NCBI RefSeq assembly: GCF_000717055.1
Contig: NZ_JNXI01000007.1
Span: 124,001-188,000 of the forward strand
Direction of reading: 5' to 3'
Length of the DNA stretch: 64,000 nt
DNA from: Streptomyces iakyrus
GTDB taxonomy: Bacteria > Actinomycetota > Actinomycetes > Streptomycetales > Streptomycetaceae
Shown: positions 9,789 to 18,627 of the stretch, in pieces
How positions within the stretch are numbered: position 1 is the first letter of the stretch
Layout of the letters: every line of letters starts with the position of its first letter
Notes under the pieces: generated by a model
What the model was told of the DNA's origin: nothing
What the model saw: the letters and a program-made list of their open reading frames with translations, nothing else
The model's database searches: none
Program-made: the position numbers and the translations under genes

Positions 9789-11245
9789 GCGCCGAGAAGT
9801 CGTACGCCGCGGTCGACCTCGGCGCGTCCAGCGGGCGCGTCATGGTCGGCCGCGTGGGCCCGGACAGCCTGGAGCTCACCGAGGCGCACCGTTTCCCCAA
9901 CCGGCCCGTCCGGGTGCCCGAGGGGCTGCGCTGGGACGTGCTCGGGCTGTACGCCGGAGTGCTGGACGGGCTGCGGGCGGCGGGTGCCCATTGCGGTGGA
10001 CGACTCGACTCCGTCGGCATCGACAGCTGGGCCGTGGACTACGGGCTGCTGGACGCGGACGGGGCGCTGCTCGGCAACCCGGTGCACTACCGGGACCCGC
10101 GGACCGAGGGGGTCGCGGAGAAGGTGTGGGCGACCGTGCCCGCCGAGGAGCTGTACGCCGCGACCGGGTTGCAGTACGCGCCCTTCAACACCCTGTACCA
10201 GCTCACCGCCGCCCGCTCCACGGCCCAGCTCGACGGGGCCCGGCGGCTGTTGCTGATGCCGGACCTGCTGACCTACTGGCTGACCGGCGCGCAGGGCACG
10301 GAGCTGACCAACGCGTCCACGACCCAGCTGATCGACCCGCGCACTCGCGACTGGGCGTACGACGTCGCCTCCCGGCTCGGCATCGACCTGGACCTGTTCG
10401 CGCCGCTGCGGCAGCCCGGCGATCCGGCGGGGCTGCTGCGCGGCGAGGTGCTGGAGGAGACCGGGCTCGCCGGTCCCGTGCCGGTGACGGCCGTCGGGTC
10501 GCACGACACCGCCTCCGCGGTCGCCGCCGTACCCGCCTCGGGCGAGCGGTTCGCCTACATCTGCACCGGCACTTGGTCGCTGGCCGGTCTGGAGCTGGAC
10601 GCGCCGGTGCTGACCGAGGAGAGCAGGGCGGCCAACTTCACCAACGAGCTGGGGCTGGACGGCACGGTCCGCTACCTGCGCAACATCATGGGGCTGTGGC
10701 TGCTCCAGGAGTGCGTACGGGCCTGGGGCGACCCGGACCTGGGCGCGCTGCTGCTGGAGGCATCGAAGGCTCCGGCGCTGCGGTCGGTCGTGGACGCGGG
10801 GGACGCGGCGTTCCTCGCGCCGGGGCGGATGCCGGAGCGGATCGCCGAGGCGTGCCGGCTTTCGGGGCAGCCGGTGCCCGAGTCGCCGGCCGAGGTGACG
10901 CGCTGCATCCTCGACTCCCTCGCCCTCGCTCACCGCAAGGCCGTCCAGGACGCCCAGCGGCTGGCCGGACACGCGGTGGACGTCGTGCACGTGGTCGGCG
11001 GCGGCACGCGCAACGCCCTGCTGTGCCAGCTGACCGCCGACGCGTGCGGGCTGCCGGTGGTGGCCGGGCCGACCGAGGCCGCCGCGCTCGGGAACGTCCT
11101 GGTGCAGGCGCGGGCGCACGGGCTGGTCGGCGACCTGGCCGGGATGCGTCGGCTGCTGGTGAACACGCAGCCGCTCACCCGGTACGAGCCCCGGGGCGGG
11201 ACCGAGCGGTGGCAGGCCGCGCAGGCCCGGCTCGCCCGGGACTGA
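9785..11245 (+). CDS. rhaB: L-rhamnulokinase
   Basis: A 486-residue sugar kinase of the FGGY family that phosphorylates L-rhamnulose at C1 with ATP. The N-terminal phosphate motif reads AAVDLGASSGRVMVG; the second domain carries FAYICTGTWSLAG and the adenosine region HVVGGGTRNALLCQLTADA. The ATG at 9785 overlaps the stop of the aldolase gene, so the two are probably co-translated. With rhaI and the fusion gene it completes conversion of rhamnose to dihydroxyacetone phosphate and lactate. Confidence 0.92.
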   Translation: MSAEKSYAAVDLGASSGRVMVGRVGPDSLELTEAHRFPNRPVRVPEGLRWDVLGLYAGVLDGLRAAGAHCGGRLDSVGIDSWAVDYGLLDADGALLGNPVHYRDPRTEGVAEKVWATVPAEELYAATGLQYAPFNTLYQLTAARSTAQLDGARRLLLMPDLLTYWLTGAQGTELTNASTTQLIDPRTRDWAYDVASRLGIDLDLFAPLRQPGDPAGLLRGEVLEETGLAGPVPVTAVGSHDTASAVAAVPASGERFAYICTGTWSLAGLELDAPVLTEESRAANFTNELGLDGTVRYLRNIMGLWLLQECVRAWGDPDLGALLLEASKAPALRSVVDAGDAAFLAPGRMPERIAEACRLSGQPVPESPAEVTRCILDSLALAHRKAVQDAQRLAGHAVDVVHVVGGGTRNALLCQLTADACGLPVVAGPTEAAALGNVLVQARAHGLVGDLAGMRRLLVNTQPLTRYEPRGGTERWQAAQARLARD

Positions 11246-11315
11246 CGGGGTCTCCCCCGCGTCCTGCCCCCGGACTACGCTTCACTCATCCGATGACCGA
11301 CCACAAGGAGCCGCG

Positions 11316-12071
11316 ATGCGTGTCGCCCTGTTCCTGACCTGCGTCAACGACACGCTCTATCCGGACACCGGCCGCGCCGTGGTGAAACTGCTGACCAGGC
11401 TGGGCGTCGACGTCGACTTCCCGATGGCGCAGACCTGCTGCGGGCAGGCCCACTACAACACCGGATACCGTCATGAGGCCGAGCCGCTCGCCCGCCATTT
11501 CTCCGATGTCTTCGGCGAGTACGAGGCGATCGTGACACCGTCCGGGTCGTGCGGGGCGATGGTGCGGGAGCTGTATCCGCGGATGGGCGAGCGGGCCCGG
11601 GCCGAGGGGCGGGGCGACACCCTCGCGGCGGCGCTGGCGCCGGTGGTGCCCAAGACGTACGAGCTGACCGAGTTCCTGGTCGACGTGCTGGGCGTGACGG
11701 ACGTCGGGGCGTACTACCCGCACACGGTGACCTACCACCCGACCTGCCACGGGCTGCGCGGACTCGGACTCGGTGACCGCCCGCGGCGCCTGCTCCAGGC
11801 GGTGAAGGGGCTGGAGCTCGTCGAGCTGCCGGGGGCCGACGAGTGCTGCGGGTTCGGCGGCACCTTCGCGCTGAAGAACTCCGACGTCTCGGCGGCGATG
11901 GGCGCCGACAAGGTGCGCAATGCCGAGTCGACGGGCGCCGAGGTGCTGTGCGCTGCGGACAACTCCTGCCTGATGCACATCGGCGGGACGATGGCCCGGC
12001 TGCGGACCGGCATGCGGCCGGTGCACATCGCGGAGATCCTGGCGAGCACGGAGGAGGGACCGGCCGTATGA
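11316..12071 (+). CDS. lutA: L-lactate utilisation protein LutA (Fe-S oxidoreductase)
   Basis: A 251-residue protein with two CCG (cysteine-rich) domains, ending in QTCCGQAHYNTGYRHEA and DECCGFGGTFALKNSDVS, the pattern of LutA/YkgE. It works with LutB and LutC in the FAD-free oxidation of L-lactate to pyruvate. The ATG at 11316 has AAGGAG upstream. The stop overlaps the lutB start by 4 bp. It begins 70 bp after rhaB on the same strand, so it may be read with the rhamnose operon, which produces lactate. Confidence 0.92.
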   Translation: MRVALFLTCVNDTLYPDTGRAVVKLLTRLGVDVDFPMAQTCCGQAHYNTGYRHEAEPLARHFSDVFGEYEAIVTPSGSCGAMVRELYPRMGERARAEGRGDTLAAALAPVVPKTYELTEFLVDVLGVTDVGAYYPHTVTYHPTCHGLRGLGLGDRPRRLLQAVKGLELVELPGADECCGFGGTFALKNSDVSAAMGADKVRNAESTGAEVLCAADNSCLMHIGGTMARLRTGMRPVHIAEILASTEEGPAV

Positions 12072-13546
12072 GCGGGACGTATCTCGGCATGCCGGCGTTT
12101 CCGGAGGCCGCGCGGGAGGCCGTGGCGAACACGACCCTGCGCGGCAATCTGCGGCACGCCACGCACACCATCCGCGCCAAGCGTGCGAAGGCCGTGACGG
12201 AGGTGTCCGACTGGGCCGAGCTGCGCGAGGCGGGCAAGCGGATCAAGGACCACACGCTGCGCCGTCTCGACCGCTACCTCGTGCAGCTGGAGGAGGCGGT
12301 CACGGCCGCGGGCGGCGTCGTGCACTGGGCCGCCGACGCGGCCGAGGCCAACGAGATCGTCACACAGCTCGTGAAGATGACCGGCGAGACGGAGGTCGTC
12401 AAGGTCAAGTCGATGGCCACGCAGGAGATCGGGCTCAACGAGGCGCTGGAGGCCGAGGGCATCCGGGCCTACGAGACCGATCTCGCCGAACTGATCGTGC
12501 AGTTGGGCGAGGACCGGCCCTCGCACATCCTCGTCCCGGCCATCCACCGCAACCGGGGCGAGATCCGGGACATCTTCGCCCGGGAGATGAGCGAGTGGGG
12601 CCGGCCCGCTCCCGAGGGCCTGACCGACACACCGGCCGAACTCGCCGAGGCCGCCCGCCTGCACCTGCGGGAGAAGTTCCTGCGCGCCAAGGTCGGCATC
12701 TCCGGCGCCAACTTCATGGTCGCCGAGACGGGCACGCTGGTGGTCGTGGAGTCCGAGGGCAACGGCCGGATGTGCCTGACCCTGCCCGAGACGCTGATCT
12801 CGGTCGTCGGCATCGAGAAGATCGTGCCGACGTGGCAGGACCTGGAGGTGTTCCTGCAGACCCTCCCCCGCTCCTCGACGGCCGAGCGCATGAACCCCTA
12901 CACCTCGACGTGGACCGGCACCACGGACGAGGACGGTCCGCAGAACTTCCACCTGGTACTGCTGGACAACGGCCGCACCGACACCCTCGCCGACGAGGTC
13001 GGCCGGCAGGCACTGCGGTGCATCCGCTGCTCGGCCTGCCTCAACGTGTGCCCGGTGTACGAGCGGGCCGGCGGTCACGCCTACGGCTCGGTGTACCCGG
13101 GGCCGATCGGCGCGATCCTCAGTCCCCAGCTGCGGGGCACGGCCAGCGAGATCGACGCCTCGCTGCCGTACGCGTCCTCGCTGTGCGGGGCGTGCTACGA
13201 GGTGTGCCCGGTCGCCATCGACATCCCGGAGGTGCTGGTGCATCTGCGGGAGCGGGTCGTCCAGGGCGGCGAGGTCACCCGCGAGGGCAACAAGGTGGTG
13301 CTGCGGCCGGCGAAGGGGCACGCCGCCGAGCGGGCGGCGATGCGTGCGGCCCGCTGGGCCTTCAGCCATCCGGGCGCGCTCCGCACGGGCCAGCGTGCCG
13401 CCTCCCGGTCCCGCCGCTTCCATCCCCGGACCCTGCCGGGTCCGGGCAGGGCGTGGAGCGGGACCCGGGATCTGCCGCCGGTGCCGGCCGAGCCGTTCCG
13501 GGACTGGTGGCAGCGGACGCGTGGCGGGAAGGACGGGGACAGGTGA
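12068..13546 (+). CDS. lutB: L-lactate utilisation protein LutB (4Fe-4S protein)
   Basis: A 492-residue iron-sulfur protein of the LutB/YkgF family. The N-terminal two thirds form the LUD domain (RHATHTIRAKRAKAV, MATQEIGLNEALEAEGI, ISGANFMVAETGTLVVVESEGN). Two 4Fe-4S motifs follow (CIRCSACLNVCPVY and CGACYEVCPVAIDIPEVL), with a C-terminal LUD extension. It passes electrons from lactate within the LutABC complex. It overlaps lutA by 4 bp and lutC by 4 bp (GTGA), so all three are probably coupled. Confidence 0.93.
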   Translation: MSGTYLGMPAFPEAAREAVANTTLRGNLRHATHTIRAKRAKAVTEVSDWAELREAGKRIKDHTLRRLDRYLVQLEEAVTAAGGVVHWAADAAEANEIVTQLVKMTGETEVVKVKSMATQEIGLNEALEAEGIRAYETDLAELIVQLGEDRPSHILVPAIHRNRGEIRDIFAREMSEWGRPAPEGLTDTPAELAEAARLHLREKFLRAKVGISGANFMVAETGTLVVVESEGNGRMCLTLPETLISVVGIEKIVPTWQDLEVFLQTLPRSSTAERMNPYTSTWTGTTDEDGPQNFHLVLLDNGRTDTLADEVGRQALRCIRCSACLNVCPVYERAGGHAYGSVYPGPIGAILSPQLRGTASEIDASLPYASSLCGACYEVCPVAIDIPEVLVHLRERVVQGGEVTREGNKVVLRPAKGHAAERAAMRAARWAFSHPGALRTGQRAASRSRRFHPRTLPGPGRAWSGTRDLPPVPAEPFRDWWQRTRGGKDGDR

Positions 13547-14193
13547 ACAGCAGGGAACGGATCCTGGGACGGGTACGGCGTGCGCTGGCGGACACGCCGG
13601 CCGACGAGGCGCCGATCGCGCGGGAGTACCTGCGCGAGCACGGGCGGCGGAGCGTCGCGGAGACGGTGGAGCTGCTCGCCGAGAACCTGGCGGACTACCG
13701 GGCGGTCGTGCATCACTGCACGGACGACGCGCTGCCGGACGTGCTCGTGCGGCTCCTGGCGGAACGGGGCGCGCGATCCGTACTGGTGCCCCCCGGGCTG
13801 CCGCCGCACTGGCTCGCGGGGGTCGACGCGACACGCGTCCCCGACCGGGCCGTCAGCACGCCGCAGGAACTCGACCGGGTCGACAGCGTCGTCACCGGGT
13901 GTGCCGTCGCCATCGCCGAGACCGGCACGATCGTCCTCGACGGCTCGCCCGACCAGGGGCGGCGCCGGATCACCCTCGTCCCGGACCACCACATCTGCGT
14001 CGTCCGGGTGCCCGGCCAGGTCGTGTCATCGGTGCCGCAGGGCCTCGAACGCCTCGACCCGGCACGCCCGTTGACGTGGATCTCCGGGCCGTCGGCGACC
14101 AGTGACATCGAGCTGGACCGGGTCGAGGGCGTGCACGGTCCGCGCACCCTGGACGTGGTCCTGGTCGGTCAGGGCAGGATCGAGTCGACGTAG
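13543..14193 (+). CDS. lutC: L-lactate utilisation protein LutC
   Basis: A 216-residue LUD-domain protein of the LutC/YkgG family (NSRERILGRVRRAL at the start; CAVAIAETGTIVLDGSPDQGRR and LVPDHHICVVRVPGQVV in the core; SGPSATSDIELDRVEGVHGP at the end). It is the third component of lactate oxidation. The GTG at 13543 overlaps the lutB stop; longer frames run through lutB in another frame. The last 25 bases overlap the end of the convergent SDR gene, so the two transcripts meet tail to tail. Confidence 0.92.
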   Translation: MNSRERILGRVRRALADTPADEAPIAREYLREHGRRSVAETVELLAENLADYRAVVHHCTDDALPDVLVRLLAERGARSVLVPPGLPPHWLAGVDATRVPDRAVSTPQELDRVDSVVTGCAVAIAETGTIVLDGSPDQGRRRITLVPDHHICVVRVPGQVVSSVPQGLERLDPARPLTWISGPSATSDIELDRVEGVHGPRTLDVVLVGQGRIEST

Positions 14194-14963
14194 CCGCCGT
14201 CGACCCGCAGGGCACCGCCCGTGGTCGCCGAGGCGTGGTCGGAGGCGAGGTAGACGACCATGTTGGCGATCTCCTCCGGCTCGATCAGCCGCTGGAGCAG
14301 CGACTGCGGCCGGTGCCGGCGCATGAACGCGCGCTGGGCCTCCTCCCAGGGCAGGTCGCGGTCGACCAGCTGGTAGACGAAGTCCTCGACGCCGCCCGTG
14401 TGGGTCGGGCCGGCGATGACCGAGTTCACCGTGACGCCGGTGCCGGCCGCCTGCTTGGCGAAGCCCCGGCCGACCGCGAGCAGGGCGGTCTTCGACATGC
14501 CGTAGTGGATCATCTCGGCGGGGATGACGACCGCCGAGTCGCTGGCGATGTACTGGACACGGCCCCAGCCGCGCCCGGTCATGCCGGGCAGGACGAGCCG
14601 GGTCAGGCGCACCGCCGACAGGACGTTCACGTCGAAGTAGCGGCGCCACTCCTCGTCGCTGATCTCCAGGGGGTCGGCTGACTCGAAGACGCCGAGGTTG
14701 TTGACGAGGACATCGACCTGCCCCAGCGCGTCCACCGCCTGCCGGGCGCCCTCGTCGGTGGTGACGTCGGCGGCGACGGGCACCAGGTCGGCGCCGGGCA
14801 CCTCGTCCCGCATCCGGTCCACGGCCTCCTGCACGCGGGCGGGCGTGCGGCCGTTGACGCCCACCCGTGCGCCCGAGCGGGCCAGCCCCGCGGCGATGGC
14901 GGCGCCGATGCCCTGGGTGGAGCCGGTGACCAGAGCGGTGCGGCCCTTCAGATCGATCTGCAT
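14169..14963 (-). CDS. Short-chain dehydrogenase/reductase
   Basis: A 264-residue classical SDR with cofactor motif TGSTQGIG near residue 14, NNLGVF, and a catalytic YGMSK preceded by a Ser. The C-terminal ASATTGGALRVDGGYVDS is typical of NAD(P)-dependent oxidoreductases. The substrate cannot be told. It is transcribed toward lutC and overlaps its end by 25 bp; its promoter would lie in the gap shared with the MoxR gene. Confidence 0.85.
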   Translation of the reverse strand: MQIDLKGRTALVTGSTQGIGAAIAAGLARSGARVGVNGRTPARVQEAVDRMRDEVPGADLVPVAADVTTDEGARQAVDALGQVDVLVNNLGVFESADPLEISDEEWRRYFDVNVLSAVRLTRLVLPGMTGRGWGRVQYIASDSAVVIPAEMIHYGMSKTALLAVGRGFAKQAAGTGVTVNSVIAGPTHTGGVEDFVYQLVDRDLPWEEAQRAFMRRHRPQSLLQRLIEPEEIANMVVYLASDHASATTGGALRVDGGYVDSILP

Positions 14964-15098
14964 GCCGTGTCAGCCCTTTCCGTACGGCGGCGACCGAGTA
15001 CCCGTGGGGTGTCGCTGGGTACACCCCGGAAGACGGGTTCTGCGGCCCGTGTGGCCGGGTCCCCTTCTCCGTAGCGTCGAGGGCGTGACACAAGGCGT

Positions 15099-15128
15099 GT
15101 GACAGCGCGGGTGAACAAGCGCTTAGAT
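15099..15128 (+). promoter_or_regulatory. Candidate moxR promoter with TetR-like operator core
   Basis: GTGACA (15099-15104) and TTAGAT (15123-15128) are spaced by 18 bases. The core AACAAGCGCTT (15114-15124) lies between them and resembles the centre of TetR-family operators found before acyl-CoA and related genes in Actinobacteria. The right half after CGCTT does not repeat fully, so this is a weak call. Confidence 0.4.
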
Positions 15129-15172
15129 AGTGCCCTGACCGTCAGTCCGCCGCCGCCGTCCTGGAGGCCCCG

Positions 15173-16030
15173 TTGTTCACATCCGTCGACGATGTCTCCG
15201 CGCGCCTCGCCGAGACCGGCTACCTCGCCTCACCCGCCGTCGCCACGACCGTCTTCCTCGCCGACCGCCTCGGCAAGCCGCTGCTCGTGGAGGGCCCGGC
15301 CGGGGTCGGCAAGACGGAGCTCGCCAAGGCCGTCGCCGAGGTCGCCGGCGCACGGCTGGTCCGCCTCCAGTGCTACGAGGGGGTCGACGAGTCCCGCGCC
15401 CTGTACGAGTGGAACCACGCCAAGCAGCTCCTGCGCATCAGCGCGGGCCGTGACGAGACGTGGGACGAGGCCCGTACAGACATCTTCAGCGAGGAGTTCC
15501 TGCTCACCAGGCCCCTGCTGACCGCGATCCGGGGCGACGACCCGAAGGTCCTGCTGATCGACGAGACCGACAAGGCGGACGTCGAGGTGGAGGGCCTGCT
15601 GCTGGAGGTGCTCAGCGACTTCCAGGTGACCGTCCCCGAGCTGGGCACCATCACGGCGACGCGCCGCCCCTTCGTCGTCCTCACGTCCAACGCGAGCAGG
15701 GAGCTGTCCGAGGCGCTGCGCCGCCGCTGCCTCTTCCTGCACATCGGCTTCCCCGACGAGGAGCTGGAGCGCCGGATCGTCCGGCTGAAGGTGCCCGGCC
15801 TCGACGATGCGCTGGCCCGCTCGGTCGTCCGGATCGTGGGCGCGCTGCGGGCGATGGATCTGCGCAAGGTGCCGTCGGTCGCCGAGACCGTCGACTGGGC
15901 GCACACCCTGCTCGCGCTCGGGGCCGGCTCCCTCGACGAGACGGTCGTGCGGGCCACGCTCGGGGTGCTGCTCAAGCACCAGGACGACGTCCTCAAGGCG
16001 TCGGCCAAGCTCGATCTGGACGCCCTGTGA
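15173..16030 (+). CDS. MoxR-family AAA+ ATPase
   Basis: A 285-residue AAA+ ATPase with Walker A GPAGVGKT (41-48) and Walker B LLIDETDK (127-134). A typical MoxR region, FRRTLL-like but here RRRCLFLHIGFPDEELE, serves as sensor and arginine-finger area. MoxR proteins act as chaperones with VWA-domain partners to mature or insert metal cofactors; the next gene is such a partner (compare CoxD/CoxE). The TTG start at 15173 is preceded by GGAGG at a good distance. The stop overlaps the VWA gene by 4 bp. Confidence 0.88.
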   Translation: MFTSVDDVSARLAETGYLASPAVATTVFLADRLGKPLLVEGPAGVGKTELAKAVAEVAGARLVRLQCYEGVDESRALYEWNHAKQLLRISAGRDETWDEARTDIFSEEFLLTRPLLTAIRGDDPKVLLIDETDKADVEVEGLLLEVLSDFQVTVPELGTITATRRPFVVLTSNASRELSEALRRRCLFLHIGFPDEELERRIVRLKVPGLDDALARSVVRIVGALRAMDLRKVPSVAETVDWAHTLLALGAGSLDETVVRATLGVLLKHQDDVLKASAKLDLDAL

Positions 16031-17385
16031 CCACGCCGGCGGGCGTCGCCGAGCGGCTGACGTCCCTGGTCGGGGCGCTGCGCGCGCACGGCATGCGGAT
16101 CGGCACCGGGGAGAGCGTCGACGCGGCCCGGGCGGTCGGGGAACTGGGCCTCGCGGACCGGGAGCTGCTGCGCGAGGGGCTGGCGGCGACGCTCCTGCAC
16201 GGGCCCGGGCAGCGGCAGGTGTTCGACCCCGTGTTCGACCTCTACTTCCCGCGCGGCGTCGGCGGCCCGGAGCAGCGGGCGGCCGGGCGGGAGGACTTGC
16301 GGGACCGGCTGGCCGACGCCCTGACCGCCGACGACCAGCAGATGCTGGGGCGGCTGGCGATCGAGGCGGTCGGCGGTTTCGGCGGCTACGGTTCCTCGCC
16401 GGAGTCGGACGGCTGGTCGTCGTACCAGACGCTCGAACGGCTGCGGCCGCAGACCCTGCTGGCCCGGGTGCGCGACAACGTCCGTGGCCAGGGCGGGAGT
16501 ACGGGGTTCGCGGACCGGCTGCTGGAGGACGAGATCCGGCGGCGCATCGACACCTTCCGGGCCATGGTGGCGGCCGAGGCGCGGCGGCGGGTCGCGGAGC
16601 GGCGCGGCCGGGACGAGATCGCCCGGCGGGCGGTGGCCCCGACCGCCGACCGGGTCGACTTCCTGTTCGCCGGGCAGGACCGGCTGGCCGAACTGCGCAG
16701 GACGGTGCAGCCGCTCGCCCGCAAGCTCGCGACCCGGCTGGCGGCCCGGCGCCGCCGTGCCTCCCGGGGCTCGATCGATCTGCGGCGGACCCTGCGCGGT
16801 TCGCTGTCGACGGGCGGGGTGCCGATGAAGCCGGTGCTGCGCAGACGGCGTCCCATGCGCCCCGAACTGGTACTGCTGTGCGATGTGTCGGGGTCGGTCT
16901 CCGGCTTCTCCGACTTCACGATGCTGCTGGTGCAGGCGCTGCACGACCAGTTCAGCAAGGTGCGCGTGTTCGCCTTCGTCAACCGGATCGACGAGGTGAG
17001 CGGGCTGCTGGAGCGCGGCCGGGCCGACCCGGAGGGGCTGAGCAGCCGTATCCAGGGGGAGGCGGCGGTCACGGGTTATCACGGCAGCAGTGACTACGGC
17101 ATGGCGCTGGGCGAGTTCGCCGAGCGGTACGCGGAGGCGGTCGGGTCCCGCACGACCGTGTTCGTCCTCGGTGACGCCCGCACGAACGGGAGCGATCCCA
17201 ACCTGCCCGCCGTGCGGCAGATCGCCGAGCGCGCCCGCCGCGTCCACTGGCTCAACCCCGAGCAGCGCTCCCGCTGGGGCACGGGCGACTCCGTCGCGCC
17301 CGCCTACGCCGAGCTGGTCGAGATGCACGAGTGCCGCAACGCCCGGCAGTTGAGCGCGCTGGTGGCGCGGCTGCTGCCGGTGTGA
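16027..17385 (+). CDS. VWA-domain protein, CoxE-like
   Basis: A 452-residue protein whose C-terminal half is a CoxE-like von Willebrand A domain with an intact metal-ion-dependent adhesion site (DVSGS, residues 286-290). The N-terminal half is helical and charged. The GTG at 16027 overlaps the MoxR stop (GTGA). MoxR/CoxE pairs assist maturation of metalloenzymes, for example carbon monoxide dehydrogenase. No such enzyme lies beside this pair, so the client is unknown. It ends 14 bp from the convergent reductase gene. Confidence 0.85.
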   Translation: MTTPAGVAERLTSLVGALRAHGMRIGTGESVDAARAVGELGLADRELLREGLAATLLHGPGQRQVFDPVFDLYFPRGVGGPEQRAAGREDLRDRLADALTADDQQMLGRLAIEAVGGFGGYGSSPESDGWSSYQTLERLRPQTLLARVRDNVRGQGGSTGFADRLLEDEIRRRIDTFRAMVAAEARRRVAERRGRDEIARRAVAPTADRVDFLFAGQDRLAELRRTVQPLARKLATRLAARRRRASRGSIDLRRTLRGSLSTGGVPMKPVLRRRRPMRPELVLLCDVSGSVSGFSDFTMLLVQALHDQFSKVRVFAFVNRIDEVSGLLERGRADPEGLSSRIQGEAAVTGYHGSSDYGMALGEFAERYAEAVGSRTTVFVLGDARTNGSDPNLPAVRQIAERARRVHWLNPEQRSRWGTGDSVAPAYAELVEMHECRNARQLSALVARLLPV

Positions 17386-17399
17386 TCAGAGCGAAGTCC

Positions 17400-18005
17400 T
17401 CAGTAGCTGTCGTAACCGGGCTTGCCCGTCGGCCGGTAGACGCCGACGACGGTGCCGCTCTTCGTCGTCGAGACACTGACCGGCTCCAGAGCGGTGGGGA
17501 CCGCCCCGTCGGCGAACAGCCGCTTGCCGGTGCCGATGATCACGGGGTGGATGGTCAGCCGGTACTCGTCGACCAAGTCGTGCCGCATGAGCGTCTGGGC
17601 GAGGTCGCCGCTGCCGACGACGTTGATGTCACCGCCGTCGGACGCCTTCAGCCCGCGCACGGCGTCGGCGGCGTCGCCCTCCAGCAGCGTGGAGTTCTCC
17701 CACTCCAGTGACGTCAGGGTCCGGGACGCCACGTACTTGCGCATGCTGTTCATCCGCTCGGTGAACGGGTTGCCGGGATCGGCGGTCGGCCAGTACGCCG
17801 CGAAGATGTCGTACGTCTTGCGGCCGAGCAGCATCGCGTCGGAGGGCTCGTACCAGCCGGCGATGGCCGCGCCGACCTCGTCGTCGGACACCGGCTTCTG
17901 CCAGCCGCCGTGCTCGAAGCCGCTCTCGGCGTCCTCGTCCGGCCCGCCCGGTGCCTGCATGACGCCGTCCAGCGACAGGAACGTGCAAACGATGATCTTG
18001 CGCAT
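17400..18005 (-). CDS. RibD C-terminal-domain (dihydrofolate-reductase-like) protein
   Basis: A 201-residue protein of the small RibD_C family (RKIIVCTFLSLDGVMQAPGG at the start, AMLLGRKTYDIFAAYWP, and HDLVDEYRLTIHPVIIGTGKRLF). Members bind NADPH like dihydrofolate reductase but most have no assigned substrate; many Streptomyces strains hold several copies. The ATG at 18005 follows AAGGGAG and fits the family start. It is a stand-alone gene, convergent with the VWA gene. Confidence 0.88.
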   Translation of the reverse strand: MRKIIVCTFLSLDGVMQAPGGPDEDAESGFEHGGWQKPVSDDEVGAAIAGWYEPSDAMLLGRKTYDIFAAYWPTADPGNPFTERMNSMRKYVASRTLTSLEWENSTLLEGDAADAVRGLKASDGGDINVVGSGDLAQTLMRHDLVDEYRLTIHPVIIGTGKRLFADGAVPTALEPVSVSTTKSGTVVGVYRPTGKPGYDSY

Positions 18006-18078
18006 GGTGCGCTCCCTTCGTGTCGACGGGTTGGACTGCGCGGCCACCGGAAACTCATCGGGGCCTCGATCACCCGCC

Positions 18079-18103
18079 GTCCGCCACGGGCGCGAAGGCG
18101 GAC
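18079..18103 (-). terminator. Possible hairpin terminator
   Basis: GTCCGCC (18079-18085) and GGCGGAC (18097-18103) can pair perfectly over 7 bp with an 11-base loop. It lies about 105 bp past the stop of the cupin gene on the minus strand. There is no T-rich tail, so the call is tentative. Confidence 0.3.
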
Positions 18104-18207
18104 GCCCGCGGTGGCCGTCGACAGCGCAGGACGCATGGGTATGCGGACCCGGGTGGGCAGAGGCAGTCGCTCAGCCCGGGTCCGGCCGCCCGTCTACGAG
18201 GCGCGTT

Positions 18208-18567
18208 CTAGTTCTTCTTGGCGTACTCCTTGGCCATGCTGCCCGCGAAGTCGTAGACCACGCACTGCTCGTCGCCGACGACCCAGGCGTCGTGGCCGGG
18301 TGCGCAGACGAACACGTCACCCGGGCCCACTTCGGTCTCCGCGCCGTCGTCCATGCGGATGTGCATACGGCCCGAGACGACATAGCCGTTGTGGTGGATC
18401 CGGCAGCTGTCCGTCCCGGCGATCGGGGCCACGGACTCGGACCAGCGCCAGCCCGGTTCGAAGGTGGCCACGGCGAAGTCCAGTCCCGTCATGTGGACGG
18501 CTTCCAGGTGGCCTCGGGGGTAGTCGCGCCGCTCGTCCGGCTTGTCGAGCGTCTTCACTTCAAGCAT
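18208..18567 (-). CDS. Cupin-domain protein
   Basis: A 119-residue single-domain cupin. The first motif is degenerate (SCRIHHNGYVVSGRMHIRMDDG) and the second reads GPGDVFVCAPGHDAWVVGDEQC. This is the form often annotated as a cupin DUF861/YgiQ-like small-molecule binding protein. The ATG at 18567 follows GAGGAGGAG, a strong ribosome site, which decides against longer frames. It is a single gene between unrelated neighbours, and its role cannot be told from the sequence. Confidence 0.82.
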   Translation of the reverse strand: MLEVKTLDKPDERRDYPRGHLEAVHMTGLDFAVATFEPGWRWSESVAPIAGTDSCRIHHNGYVVSGRMHIRMDDGAETEVGPGDVFVCAPGHDAWVVGDEQCVVYDFAGSMAKEYAKKN

Positions 18568-18627
18568 GACGCTCCTCCTCGGTGAGGGTGTGCTTCCATC
18601 GTCCGTCCGCCCGAGGGGCCGCGCCAA

